A program made the position numbers and the translations under genes. A stretch of 14,884 bases of DNA from Bacteroidota bacterium (GTDB lineage: Bacteria; Bacteroidota; Bacteroidia; Flavobacteriales; Flavobacteriaceae), in NCBI GenBank assembly GCA_023386255.1, contig JAEWKB010000163.1, positions 1-14,884 on the forward strand, given 5' to 3'. This document shows positions 1-7,189 of this stretch, piece by piece. Below the pieces are notes generated by a model. It made no database searches and was not told the DNA's origin. It saw only the letters and a program-made list of their open reading frames with translations. How positions within the stretch are numbered: position 1 is the first letter of the stretch; each line of letters begins with the position of its first letter.

Positions 1-476
1 CTATAGAAGAGGCCAATATGATAATGGTAAAAGACCTTGCCGAACGTTACGGCGTTATAAGCGGATTATCAGATCATACTATGGGTAGCACAGTTCCTGT
101 TGTGGCTACAGCATTCGGTGCGAAAATAATAGAGAAACATTTTATAATTGACCGTGCCATTGGCGGCCCTGATGCTTCTTTTTCAATGAATGAAGAGGAA
201 TTTACTGCAATGGTTAAGGCTGTTCGCGAAGCTGAAGCCGCAATTGGTAAAGTAGATTATACCCTCACTGATAAACAACGTAAAGGGAGAGATTTCTGCA
301 GGTCTTTATATGTGACTGCAGATATAAAAGAGGGAGAAACCTTTACAGAAGAAAATATAAGATCTATCCGTCCCGGGTTTGGCCTTCATCCAAAGCATTA
401 TAATGATATTATTGGTAAAACAAGTGCTAAGGATTTGACAACAGGCATGCGGTTTAATCTTGATTTTGTAAAATAG
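1..476 (+). CDS. pseI: Pseudaminic acid synthase, C-terminal part (5' end outside window)
   Basis: PseI condenses a 2,4-diacetamido-2,4,6-trideoxy-hexose (6-deoxy-AltdiNAc) with phosphoenolpyruvate to give pseudaminic acid, a nonulosonic acid, in the cytoplasm. The reading frame is open from the first full codon at base 3, and the ATG at 18 is internal, so the gene starts upstream. About 157 residues of a protein usually near 350 are present. Seen in order: the end of the TIM-barrel domain with GLSDHTMG, then IIEKHF and GGPDASFS, then a C-terminal SAF/antifreeze-like domain containing RSLYV, a GE.FTEENIRSIRPG stretch and GLHP. The GGPD.SFS and RPG.GLHP forms fit PseI better than sialic acid synthase NeuB, which normally has GPDH. 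The TAG stop is followed 13 bases later by the next gene, suggesting co-transcription. Upstream pse genes should lie before the window. Legionaminic or sialic acid synthase is a less likely alternative. Confidence 0.88.
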   Translation, partial: IEEANMIMVKDLAERYGVISGLSDHTMGSTVPVVATAFGAKIIEKHFIIDRAIGGPDASFSMNEEEFTAMVKAVREAEAAIGKVDYTLTDKQRKGRDFCRSLYVTADIKEGETFTEENIRSIRPGFGLHPKHYNDIIGKTSAKDLTTGMRFNLDFVK

Positions 477-489
477 CTTGAGTACTACC

Positions 490-1851
490 ATGGCTGAAAG
501 TAAGGAAAAAAGCACCTATTTGTCTGCATTCTCTTCAGAAAGGGGAGTGCTTACAGAGGAGATTACAAAAAAGCTTGCTACTGTTTTAAATAAACTTCAT
601 GAGGTGAACTTTTCTGAAAGGTTCTGGAAAATTACCCTTGGTACATATGTTAACTCTGTTATCAGCCGCAGAAGTTTCCTTTCAGCAGACATGGATTTAG
701 CGCCCTTGTTCGAGCCTATCAATGCAAGGGTACATCCTGGCTTAAAACAACGATTTACCAAAAGATTACGATACCTTACAAAGTCTTTTCAAACAGGCAG
801 TAATTATAAGCCAATTTTAAAAATACTTTCTGAAAATAAAAATATAGCTTTTGGCTTTCATGACCCTCAAAGCATTACTAGTGATGTTGGTTCATATTTG
901 CCTGATTTTTTTCCGCGCCTACGTAAACGTAACGCAGTTAAACGTAAAGAGGCTGTTACTTTCGCCCAAAAAGAAACTGATGTTTTTTATAGAAATGTAA
1001 TAAAGCAGCTTCCTGAGATATATGTAGAGTACTTTGATGAGATAATGCAGTTAATACCTATTTATGATCCATCAGAGAAAGTATTTCATACTTCAATACT
1101 GGATTCTTTTTTTATGAAGTTTCTGTTAGCCAAATATCTGGATAACGGCGCAAAGCTTCATTTTTACCAACATGGTGGGTATTACGGTGAGATCGCATCT
1201 CATAACGGTCACAAGAATGAGGCCGCCATATCAGATAGATATATTACCTGGGGCTGGAAAATTTATGAAAAAGATACTCCGGGTAAAGCCTACAGGCTTG
1301 AAAAGTTTAAGCGTGAATATCAGCGTAAACCTAAGGTCTCAAGCTATGACTGTTTATTTTGTTATCCGGGTATTAACAGCAAGAATCGTGAAGAATATAA
1401 GCAATATACAGATGATCTCTCTGTTAAATTAAACCGGAGCAAGTATAGCAGATTAATTGCCAGGCCTCGCCCCAGCAGTAAAATACCCTTTATAGCGCAT
1501 AAAATAGGTTTTCCTGTTAGTAAAGATATAACAATAGATACAGCTAAAACCGGTATAGCCGATGTAATATCGCAAACAAGGGCCGTTATACAGTTTACTG
1601 TACCAAGCACTAATTTTATGGAGTGTTTGTATGTAGATCATCCTACTGTTGGGCTCCTGAATAATGATGACCCGACCGAGATAATTAAACCTTTCTATGA
1701 ATTTTTCCTGGAGGTAGGTGTCCTACATAATAATTTTGATTCTCTGATATCACATTTAAACAGGATTGACCTTGAGCAATGGTGGAATGAAGTTTTGCAA
1801 CATCCCACCTATAGCGAGTTTAAAAATACTTTCCTTAAAGCCGTAAATTAA
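490..1851 (+). CDS. LIC12162-family putative transferase
   Basis: This 453-residue protein resembles the LIC12162 family of putative transferases found in surface-glycan and nonulosonic-acid loci; the biochemical reaction of that family is not known to me. Recognisable stretches are LNKLHEVNFSERFWKITLG near residues 33-51, where the family has an LN.IH....S.RYWR...G pattern, and FYQHGGYYGE near 225-234 followed by ISDRYITWGW, the family's glycine-rich QHGG block and W.WG-like block. The C-terminal third has a DVISQTRAVIQF-type Rossmann strand and helix, consistent with a GT-B-like nucleotide-sugar fold. I place the start at the ATG at 490; an in-frame TTG at 478 would add four residues, and a stop at 469-471 blocks any further extension. 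From memory the family is usually nearer 600 residues, so this member seems short at its N terminus. Its position directly after pseI suggests it handles a pseudaminate-containing donor or product (inference). Confidence 0.7.
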   Translation: MAESKEKSTYLSAFSSERGVLTEEITKKLATVLNKLHEVNFSERFWKITLGTYVNSVISRRSFLSADMDLAPLFEPINARVHPGLKQRFTKRLRYLTKSFQTGSNYKPILKILSENKNIAFGFHDPQSITSDVGSYLPDFFPRLRKRNAVKRKEAVTFAQKETDVFYRNVIKQLPEIYVEYFDEIMQLIPIYDPSEKVFHTSILDSFFMKFLLAKYLDNGAKLHFYQHGGYYGEIASHNGHKNEAAISDRYITWGWKIYEKDTPGKAYRLEKFKREYQRKPKVSSYDCLFCYPGINSKNREEYKQYTDDLSVKLNRSKYSRLIARPRPSSKIPFIAHKIGFPVSKDITIDTAKTGIADVISQTRAVIQFTVPSTNFMECLYVDHPTVGLLNNDDPTEIIKPFYEFFLEVGVLHNNFDSLISHLNRIDLEQWWNEVLQHPTYSEFKNTFLKAVN

Positions 1852-1867
1852 CTTACCATACCGTAAT

Positions 1868-2950
1868 ATGAAAATTACCCTCATAGCAGGTGCCCGGCCA
1901 AATTTTATGAAAATAGCACCCATAATACATGCTATTCAAAAAGAAAATACTTTGGAGTACAGGCTGGTGCACACAGGCCAGCACTACGACCAAAAAATGT
2001 CTGACACATTTTTTGAGGAACTGAATATACCACAACCTCACGCAAACCTTGGCGGCGGCGGCGGTACGCAGGCTGAGCAGACTGCTGCAATAATGGTGGC
2101 ATTCGAGAAAGAGCTTATTGAAAATCCTGCCGATATTGTTTTGGTAGTGGGAGATGTTACTTCAACTCTTGCCTGCTCTATAGTGGCGAAAAAGCTTAAT
2201 ACAAAAGTTGCCCATGTTGAGGCCGGTATCAGGTCATTTGACCTTACTATGCCTGAAGAAATTAACCGTATGGTAACCGATAGTATTACAGATTATTTTT
2301 TTACTACCAGTTCATTCGCAAATAAAAATCTTAAAGATGCAGGGATACCTGATGAGCGCATTTTCTTTGTTGGCAATGTAATGATTGATACGTTACTGGC
2401 TAACATGGAAAAATTTACACCACCTTCGTTTTTTGAGGAAAGAGGCCTGCGTACGAAAGAGTATTTTGTGATGACACTACACAGGCCTGCTAATGTTGAT
2501 GAAGGTGTGAAGCTGAAAAATCTGATTGATGAAATTGTAGCAAATGCAGGTGGCTTGCCTGTAGTTTTCCCTATACACCCCCGTACAGCAAAAATTTTTA
2601 AAGACCTTGGCATTGAAGCCCCAAATCTTTTTATAGTGGATCCTTTAGGATACCATGAATTTAATTACCTGGTGCAGAATGCCCGCGGTGTAATAACAGA
2701 CTCTGGAGGTATAACTGAGGAAACCACAGTGATGGGGATACCCTGCCTAACGCTAAGGGACAACACAGAGAGGCCTGAAACCTGTACAATAGGGACTAAT
2801 GAGCTTATTGGGACCAATCCGGAAAACATAAAGCCAAATATGCTAAAGATAATGTTAGGGCAATGGAAAAAAGGCGCAGTGCCTGAACTTTGGGATGGAA
2901 AAGCGGCAGAGCGTATAGTAAAACATTTAGCAGCATTATCAAATGGATAA
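1868..2950 (+). CDS. wecB: UDP-N-acetylglucosamine 2-epimerase, non-hydrolysing (WecB/MnaA type)
   Basis: The family interconverts UDP-GlcNAc and UDP-ManNAc in the cytoplasm, supplying ManNAc-type sugars; relatives (FnlC/WbjD) epimerise 6-deoxy sugars on the route to UDP-N-acetyl-L-fucosamine. The 360-residue length is typical. Visible motifs: GARPNFMKIAP at 8-18, HTGQHYD at 35-41, the AEQT block near 69-72, VVGDVTSTLA with D96, HVEAGIRS with E118, PEEINR at 129-134, LHRPANVD with H205, FPIHPRT at 234-240, DSGGITEE at 278-285 and NTERPET at 299-305. The Asp, two Glu and His positions correspond to the catalytic residues known for E. coli WecB, so the enzyme looks active. The start is the first ATG, 16 bases after the previous stop, in an AT-rich leader without a Shine-Dalgarno site. 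The end overlaps the next gene by 8 bases. Which epimerisation it performs cannot be settled from sequence. Confidence 0.92.
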   Translation: MKITLIAGARPNFMKIAPIIHAIQKENTLEYRLVHTGQHYDQKMSDTFFEELNIPQPHANLGGGGGTQAEQTAAIMVAFEKELIENPADIVLVVGDVTSTLACSIVAKKLNTKVAHVEAGIRSFDLTMPEEINRMVTDSITDYFFTTSSFANKNLKDAGIPDERIFFVGNVMIDTLLANMEKFTPPSFFEERGLRTKEYFVMTLHRPANVDEGVKLKNLIDEIVANAGGLPVVFPIHPRTAKIFKDLGIEAPNLFIVDPLGYHEFNYLVQNARGVITDSGGITEETTVMGIPCLTLRDNTERPETCTIGTNELIGTNPENIKPNMLKIMLGQWKKGAVPELWDGKAAERIVKHLAALSNG

Positions 2951-4052
2951 AAAGAAAATATTAATTGTTTCCGCGGTTTTTTATCCCGCAAATTCTCCAC
3001 GTGCCAACAGGGCAACAGAACTTGCCAAGGAATTTGCACGCGAAGGGCATGATGTTGTAGTGCTTACACCCCGAAACGAGCAATTCCATCCTGAATTTGA
3101 AAGCAGATTTGGCATAAAAATTAAAGATTTGGGAATGCCAAAGTGGAAACCTGTGGCTATAAAAGGAGGCGGTGTTGTTAGTATCGCCCGAAGGATGGTT
3201 TCCAGGCTGAGCAAGATAATGCTTGAATACCCAGCAATAGAATATAGGGGAATGGTGAAGAGGGCCCTGAAAAATGAAAGCGGGTATGATTTAATGATAT
3301 CAATTGCTGTACCTTACCCTGTGCATTGGGGAGTGGCAAAGGTGCGGACAAAAAATAACCCTGTAGCCAAGGTTTGGGTAGCAGATTGCGGCGACCCTTA
3401 TATGGGAAGTGAAAATGATACTTTTAAGCCTGCACCTTACTTTAAATACCTTGAAAAAGATTTTTGTAAAAAAGCCGATTTCCCTGCTGTACCCACCGAG
3501 GGTTCTGTTCAGGGATATTACCCTGAATTTCATGAAAAAATCAAGGTAATCCCGCAAGGCTTTGATTTCAATGAAATTGAATTACCGGAATATGTAGGCA
3601 ATAAAGTGCCCACATTTGTTTATCCGGGCCTATTTATACAGGGCCGGAGAGACCCCTCTGAGTTTCTTGAGTATTTAGTGAGTTCAGACAAAGATTTTAG
3701 GTTTCATATCTATACCAAGAAAAGTGAGCTTGTAAAGCCATTTTTAAAACGTGGTAACGGGCGCATTGTTCTGCATGATTTTATACCCAGGGCAGAACTT
3801 CTTAAAACAATGGCTACAATGGATTTTGTGGTGAACTTTGAAAATGTGGGGCAAAAGCAGACCCCAAGTAAACTGATTGATTTTGCCATCATAAAAAAAC
3901 CTATCTTAAGCGTAAAGACCAAAGCGCTTGATAAAAAAACTGTTGATGAATTTCTTAACGGCAATTACAGCGGGCAGTATATTATTAAAGACGTGGAACA
4001 GTACAAAATTGAAAATGTTTGCGCGAAATTTTTAAAATTGGCTGAGTGTTAA
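2943..4052 (+). CDS. Glycosyltransferase, GT4-like (GT-B fold)
   Basis: A 369-residue cytoplasmic glycosyltransferase expected to add one sugar to the lipid-linked repeat unit; donor and acceptor are unknown. The N-terminal half starts with KILIVSAVFYPANSPRANR, the typical GT4 acceptor-domain opening in which a strand is followed by a P..SPRA..R loop, then a helix and GHDVVVLTP at 35-43. The middle has VWVADCGDP at 144-151 and the strand IKVIPQGFD at 200-208, the usual entry to the donor domain. The C-terminal half has FVYPGLF near 225-231 and, at 307-321, TPSKLIDFAIIKKPI, equivalent to the donor-binding P.KL.EY...G.P block of GT4 enzymes. A clear EX7E pair is not evident, as in several divergent GT4 subfamilies. 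The ATG lies inside the last codons of the epimerase gene (8-base overlap), which suggests translational coupling. No signal peptide or membrane segment is apparent. Confidence 0.82.
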   Translation: MDKKKILIVSAVFYPANSPRANRATELAKEFAREGHDVVVLTPRNEQFHPEFESRFGIKIKDLGMPKWKPVAIKGGGVVSIARRMVSRLSKIMLEYPAIEYRGMVKRALKNESGYDLMISIAVPYPVHWGVAKVRTKNNPVAKVWVADCGDPYMGSENDTFKPAPYFKYLEKDFCKKADFPAVPTEGSVQGYYPEFHEKIKVIPQGFDFNEIELPEYVGNKVPTFVYPGLFIQGRRDPSEFLEYLVSSDKDFRFHIYTKKSELVKPFLKRGNGRIVLHDFIPRAELLKTMATMDFVVNFENVGQKQTPSKLIDFAIIKKPILSVKTKALDKKTVDEFLNGNYSGQYIIKDVEQYKIENVCAKFLKLAEC

Positions 4053-5293
4053 ATTCTACCGAGAAGAGTAATACTATATTTATCTGGTGCCTGTTTTTTG
4101 TAACACCGGCGCTTTCTCTTTTTGTTTCGCTTAAAAATTTCAGGTCGCGCTGGTCTAAAAACATTATTTGGGCCTTTACTGTTTTTTATGGTTTCACTTT
4201 TACCTTTTCAGTTGATAACAGGGGAAGTGATATCAACAGGTACATAAGCTGGTTTTATTCCATGAGGAATTCCGGTATGACCTTTAGCGAAATGACATCA
4301 TTATTTTATACTGATGAGGATTATGCTGATATATTACAGCCTGTACTTACCTATTTTGTAGGCCAGCTAACCGATAATTATGCTTATCTTATTGCTGCTT
4401 TCGGGTTGGTATACGGATATTTTTTTTCCCGGAATATGTGGTATGTAATAGAACGGCTAAAAAATCGGCTGGATACCAAAGTCCTTTTTTTGTTGATTGT
4501 ATTTTCACTGGTTGCCCCCATATGGAACCTCAATGGTTTCAGGTTCTGGACGGCAACACATGTTTTTCTTTTCGGCTTGCTGCCGCTTCTTCATGAAAAG
4601 AAAAAGTTATACATCATCCCTATACTACTGTCGCCTTTTGTGCACTTTTCATTTGTTTTACCGGTACTTATAACTATCGGCTATTTCTTTATAGGTAACA
4701 GGCCGGCAGTTTATTATTACTTTTTCCTGGCATCAATCTTTATAACCGAGATAAATATTCAGGCGTTAAGTTCTCTTATTAATAATTACATGCCAAGCAT
4801 ATTCTCTGCCAGGACAGCTGCATATATAAATGAAGATACAGTTGAAAAAATTGCCAATAGCGGCCCCGACACAAGAAATTTATATGCTGTTTTTTATTTG
4901 AAATTCCTGACGTGGAGTGTTATGGCGTATGTAATTTACATGTATATAAATCGCAAGGTTATTGAAAACCGGCCCGAACTTAAGAGAATGCTTGCCTTTA
5001 CATTGTTTTTTTTTGGTGTAGCCAATATATTTTCTATGGTGCCTTCGGGCTCGCGTTTTGTTATCGTGGCCGATCTTATGGCTTTAGCGCTTATAACGCA
5101 ATATGCTGATATAGCCCCTAAAGTGCGGCAATTGAACCTCTTGTTTAAGGCTACATTGCCACTACTGCTTTTATATATAGTAGTAACAATAAGGAACGGC
5201 TTTGCCTCTATAGGGGTAGTTACTCTTGCGGGTAACCCGGTCCTGGCACTTTTTGTAGATAGTGAGGTTGCACTTATTGATTTATTTAAGTAG
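4046..5293 (+). CDS. EpsG/Wzy-like polysaccharide polymerase (multi-spanning membrane protein)
   Basis: A 415-residue, strongly hydrophobic protein with roughly ten predicted membrane segments, resembling the EpsG family of O-antigen/exopolysaccharide polymerases. Such proteins join repeat units on the outer face of the inner membrane. Features that fit: an extracytoplasmic-looking loop after the second segment with SDINRYISWF (residues 61-70), the NGFRFWTA block near 165-172 (EpsG-type proteins carry a conserved N..R element here), PFVHFSFVLP near 197-206 (H.SF motif) and GSRF near 338-341. The only available start near the preceding gene is a GTG overlapping that gene's last codons by 7 bases; the frame is closed by TGA just upstream and the next ATG is beyond residue 70, inside conserved sequence, so GTG is very likely used. 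It is the only polymerase-like gene in the window. O-antigen ligase is a less likely alternative because the NGFR and H.SF pattern and the placement among glycosyltransferases fit EpsG better. Confidence 0.8.
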   Translation: MLNSTEKSNTIFIWCLFFVTPALSLFVSLKNFRSRWSKNIIWAFTVFYGFTFTFSVDNRGSDINRYISWFYSMRNSGMTFSEMTSLFYTDEDYADILQPVLTYFVGQLTDNYAYLIAAFGLVYGYFFSRNMWYVIERLKNRLDTKVLFLLIVFSLVAPIWNLNGFRFWTATHVFLFGLLPLLHEKKKLYIIPILLSPFVHFSFVLPVLITIGYFFIGNRPAVYYYFFLASIFITEINIQALSSLINNYMPSIFSARTAAYINEDTVEKIANSGPDTRNLYAVFYLKFLTWSVMAYVIYMYINRKVIENRPELKRMLAFTLFFFGVANIFSMVPSGSRFVIVADLMALALITQYADIAPKVRQLNLLFKATLPLLLLYIVVTIRNGFASIGVVTLAGNPVLALFVDSEVALIDLFK

Positions 5294-5296
5294 CAT

Positions 5297-6421
5297 ATGA
5301 TAAGCAGGATTAAAAATAAAGTTGATGATTTAACATTAAACTTTAAAGGGTTTAAAACAAAACGGAAGATTTTGGTTATCGAGTCTGATGACTGGGGAAG
5401 CATCAGGATGCCGTCAAGAGAAGTTTATAATAAGTTTCTAAACCAGGGTGTTAAGGTAAATTTATGCCCTTACAATACCTATGATACGCTTGAATCAGTA
5501 CAGGATCTAGAACATACATTTAATGTATTAGATAAAATCAGGGATTTTAAAGGCAATCCCCCGGTAATAACAGCTAATACGGTTATGGCCAATCCTGATT
5601 TTGATAAAATTGAAGAGAATAATTTTTCTGATTATTTCTACAAGCCGTTTACAACTACTTTTAAGGAATATTATCCTCAGCATAATGTTTTTGAGACATG
5701 GAGGGAAGGTGTAAAAAATAAGTTCTTTTTCCCCCAGCTACACGGCCGTGAACATTTGAATCCGGAGATGTGGCTTGAAGAGGTTAAAAATAATCAAGTA
5801 GTGAAGTCGGCATTTGATTTACGGACTTTTGGACTGAGCACTATTACGTCGCCTTCAATTAATAAGCCCTATCTGGCTTCATTAATATATAAGGATGAAA
5901 AAGGATTTAGGGCTGTAAGCAAATCAATAACCGACGCGGTTTCAATATTTGAAGAATCGTTCGGTTTTACATCACTATCCTTTATAGCCCCTCTCTATAC
6001 ATGGAATGACGATTTGGAACCTGTAATGAAACATCATGGCATAAAGTATGTCCAGGCAGGGAATTCTCATAAAACATATGATTATATAAATAATAAACGA
6101 ATCAGGAAAGCACATAGTTTTGGCAGCAAAAGCAGCGCAGGGCTTACCTATTTAAACCGTAACTGCATTTTTGAGCCTTCGCTTGACAGAGCAAAATATA
6201 CAGCAGACAGATGTTTTAAAGAAATTGAAACTGCATTTTTATGGAATAAGCCCGCTGTAATATCTATACACCGGCTAAATTTTATAGGTACATTGGTTGA
6301 GGAAAACAGGAGTGAAAATTTAAAGCAACTGGATGGGCTACTTCGCAGGGTCTTAAAAAAATGGCCTGAAACAGAGTTTATGTCATCACCTGATTTAGGA
6401 AAAATAATAGAAGGAAAGTAA
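5297..6421 (+). CDS. Polysaccharide-deacetylase-like protein (NodB/CE4-type fold), copy 1
   Basis: A 374-residue protein that I read as a divergent member of the polysaccharide deacetylase superfamily; the exact substrate is unknown. Motifs in the order of CE4 enzymes: VIESDDWGS with D31 and D32 (motif 1, Asp-Asp), QLHGREHLN with H149 and H153 (motif 2, His-x3-His metal ligands), a SFIAPLYTWND stretch at 228-238 in place of the usual R-x-PY motif 3, and ISIHRLNF with H325 near the C terminus, where CE4 enzymes have a catalytic His. No signal peptide or membrane segment is visible, so it probably acts in the cytoplasm on a nucleotide sugar or lipid-linked intermediate (inference). It starts 3 bases after the polymerase gene and ends 1 base before the acyltransferase gene. 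A clearly related second copy begins at 14134. Base composition is AT-rich: six 60-base blocks counted by hand average about one third G+C. Confidence 0.72.
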   Translation: MISRIKNKVDDLTLNFKGFKTKRKILVIESDDWGSIRMPSREVYNKFLNQGVKVNLCPYNTYDTLESVQDLEHTFNVLDKIRDFKGNPPVITANTVMANPDFDKIEENNFSDYFYKPFTTTFKEYYPQHNVFETWREGVKNKFFFPQLHGREHLNPEMWLEEVKNNQVVKSAFDLRTFGLSTITSPSINKPYLASLIYKDEKGFRAVSKSITDAVSIFEESFGFTSLSFIAPLYTWNDDLEPVMKHHGIKYVQAGNSHKTYDYINNKRIRKAHSFGSKSSAGLTYLNRNCIFEPSLDRAKYTADRCFKEIETAFLWNKPAVISIHRLNFIGTLVEENRSENLKQLDGLLRRVLKKWPETEFMSSPDLGKIIEGK

Positions 6422-6422
6422 T

Positions 6423-7007
6423 ATGGTATATTCCGCGATGGTGCGTTTTGGCAGGCTGCTAAAAAAAGTCAGGTTAAAGCTATTCAATCATGGCATATTG
6501 GTTGGTGAAAACACCATTATTGATTATAAAACAGTTATAATTAATAAAATGAGTGTAATTAAATTGGGGAAAAACGTATACTTAAGGTCTAATGCTAAAG
6601 GTTATCAGGCAGGTATGCCCTTTCCTACCACATTACTTGCTGATGTTAAAGGCGCTCTAATTGAAATTGGTGATAACTGTAGGGTTAACGGTGCCTATAT
6701 ACATGCGCAAAAATCAATAAAAATCGGAAGTAACTGCGTTATTGCCTCGGGAGTGAATATTCTTGATACCAATGGTCATGAACTATATTCTTATGACAGG
6801 ACTGTAAATAGGGACTCACCTGAAGAGGTGGTTATTGGGAATAACGTATGGATAGGATTGAATGCAATTATTTTAAAAGGAACAGTGATTGGCGATAATG
6901 CGGTTGTATCTGCCGGGAGTATAGTTAAAGGCACTTTTGAGCCAAATTCACTTATTGTAGGTAATCCCGCAAAAACAGTTAAAATCCTAAATATCCCGCA
7001 GGCATAG
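6423..7007 (+). CDS. Left-handed beta-helix (hexapeptide-repeat) acyltransferase
   Basis: A 194-residue member of the maltose/galactoside O-acetyltransferase-like family, which transfers acetyl or another acyl group from acyl-CoA to a sugar hydroxyl or amine; these act as trimers in the cytoplasm. The sequence is built of hexapeptide turns: ALIEIGDNCRVNGA around 78-91, SIKIGSNCVIASGVNI at 98-113, VVIGNNVWIGLNAIILKG at 136-153 and TVIGDNAVVSAGSIVKG at 154-170, ending in NSLIVGNPAK at 175-184, the standard family C-terminal block. The catalytic His is H119 in DTNGHE. The N-terminal 25 residues form a basic helix. The ATG lies one base after the deacetylase-like gene's stop, so the two are probably co-translated and may act on the same sugar. 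It is followed by a 180-base gap, so it may end the first transcription unit. The acyl donor and target cannot be read from sequence. Confidence 0.88.
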   Translation: MVYSAMVRFGRLLKKVRLKLFNHGILVGENTIIDYKTVIINKMSVIKLGKNVYLRSNAKGYQAGMPFPTTLLADVKGALIEIGDNCRVNGAYIHAQKSIKIGSNCVIASGVNILDTNGHELYSYDRTVNRDSPEEVVIGNNVWIGLNAIILKGTVIGDNAVVSAGSIVKGTFEPNSLIVGNPAKTVKILNIPQA

Positions 7008-7127
7008 AATAAATGAAGATAGCAATGCGCCTACAAAATTCTTTGTGAAACCGGATTGCTGTGAAGTCTAATTTAATCAATAGTCATTAGGAGCATGGCC
7101 TGGCGCAGATTTTATCTTCTACTGAAT

Positions 7128-7158
7128 TAGGAGATTTAATTTCTAAACTATAGGTTTG
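7128..7158 (+). promoter_or_regulatory. Candidate Bacteroidota promoter ahead of the MBOAT gene
   Basis: TAGGTTTG at 7151-7158 matches the Bacteroidota -7 consensus TAnnTTTG exactly. The upstream -33 region is poor: the nearest candidate is TTAG around 7128, not the usual TTTG. A start site about six bases downstream would leave a leader of roughly 24 bases before the ATG at 7188. The 180-base gap (7008-7187) is the longest non-coding stretch in the window, which supports a promoter here. I see no convincing terminator hairpin or small gene in the gap. Confidence 0.4.
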
Positions 7159-7177
7159 CACTAATTTTAAAATATAA

Positions 7178-7189
7178 ATATATATATAT
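7178..7189 (+). repeat. (AT)n dinucleotide tract running into the MBOAT start codon
   Basis: Six AT units in a row occupy 7178-7189, so the tract includes the first two bases of the ATG at 7188. It is an AT-rich unstructured leader of the kind Bacteroidota use instead of a Shine-Dalgarno site. Slippage here would alter leader length but not the reading frame. Confidence 0.6.

Noticed and set aside
2051..2065. GGC trinucleotide run encoding five glycines in the epimerase
   Set aside because: It falls in the glycine-rich loop before the AEQT motif that is normally glycine-rich in this family, and unit changes would stay in frame, so it is unlikely to be a phase-variation switch.
2665..3039. 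Open frame of 124 codons on the - strand over the epimerase and glycosyltransferase junction
   Set aside because: Antisense to well-supported conserved genes and without family features; treated as chance.
4936..5403. Long open frame (155 codons) on the - strand across the end of the polymerase gene
   Set aside because: It lies opposite two convincing + strand genes, its translation shows no recognisable domain, and all neighbours run in the + direction; it looks like a codon-bias shadow.
7008..7187. Small RNA, small protein gene or terminator in the 180-base gap
   Set aside because: The only ATG-started frames are very short (for example 11 codons from 7014), and I found no strong hairpin followed by a T-run.
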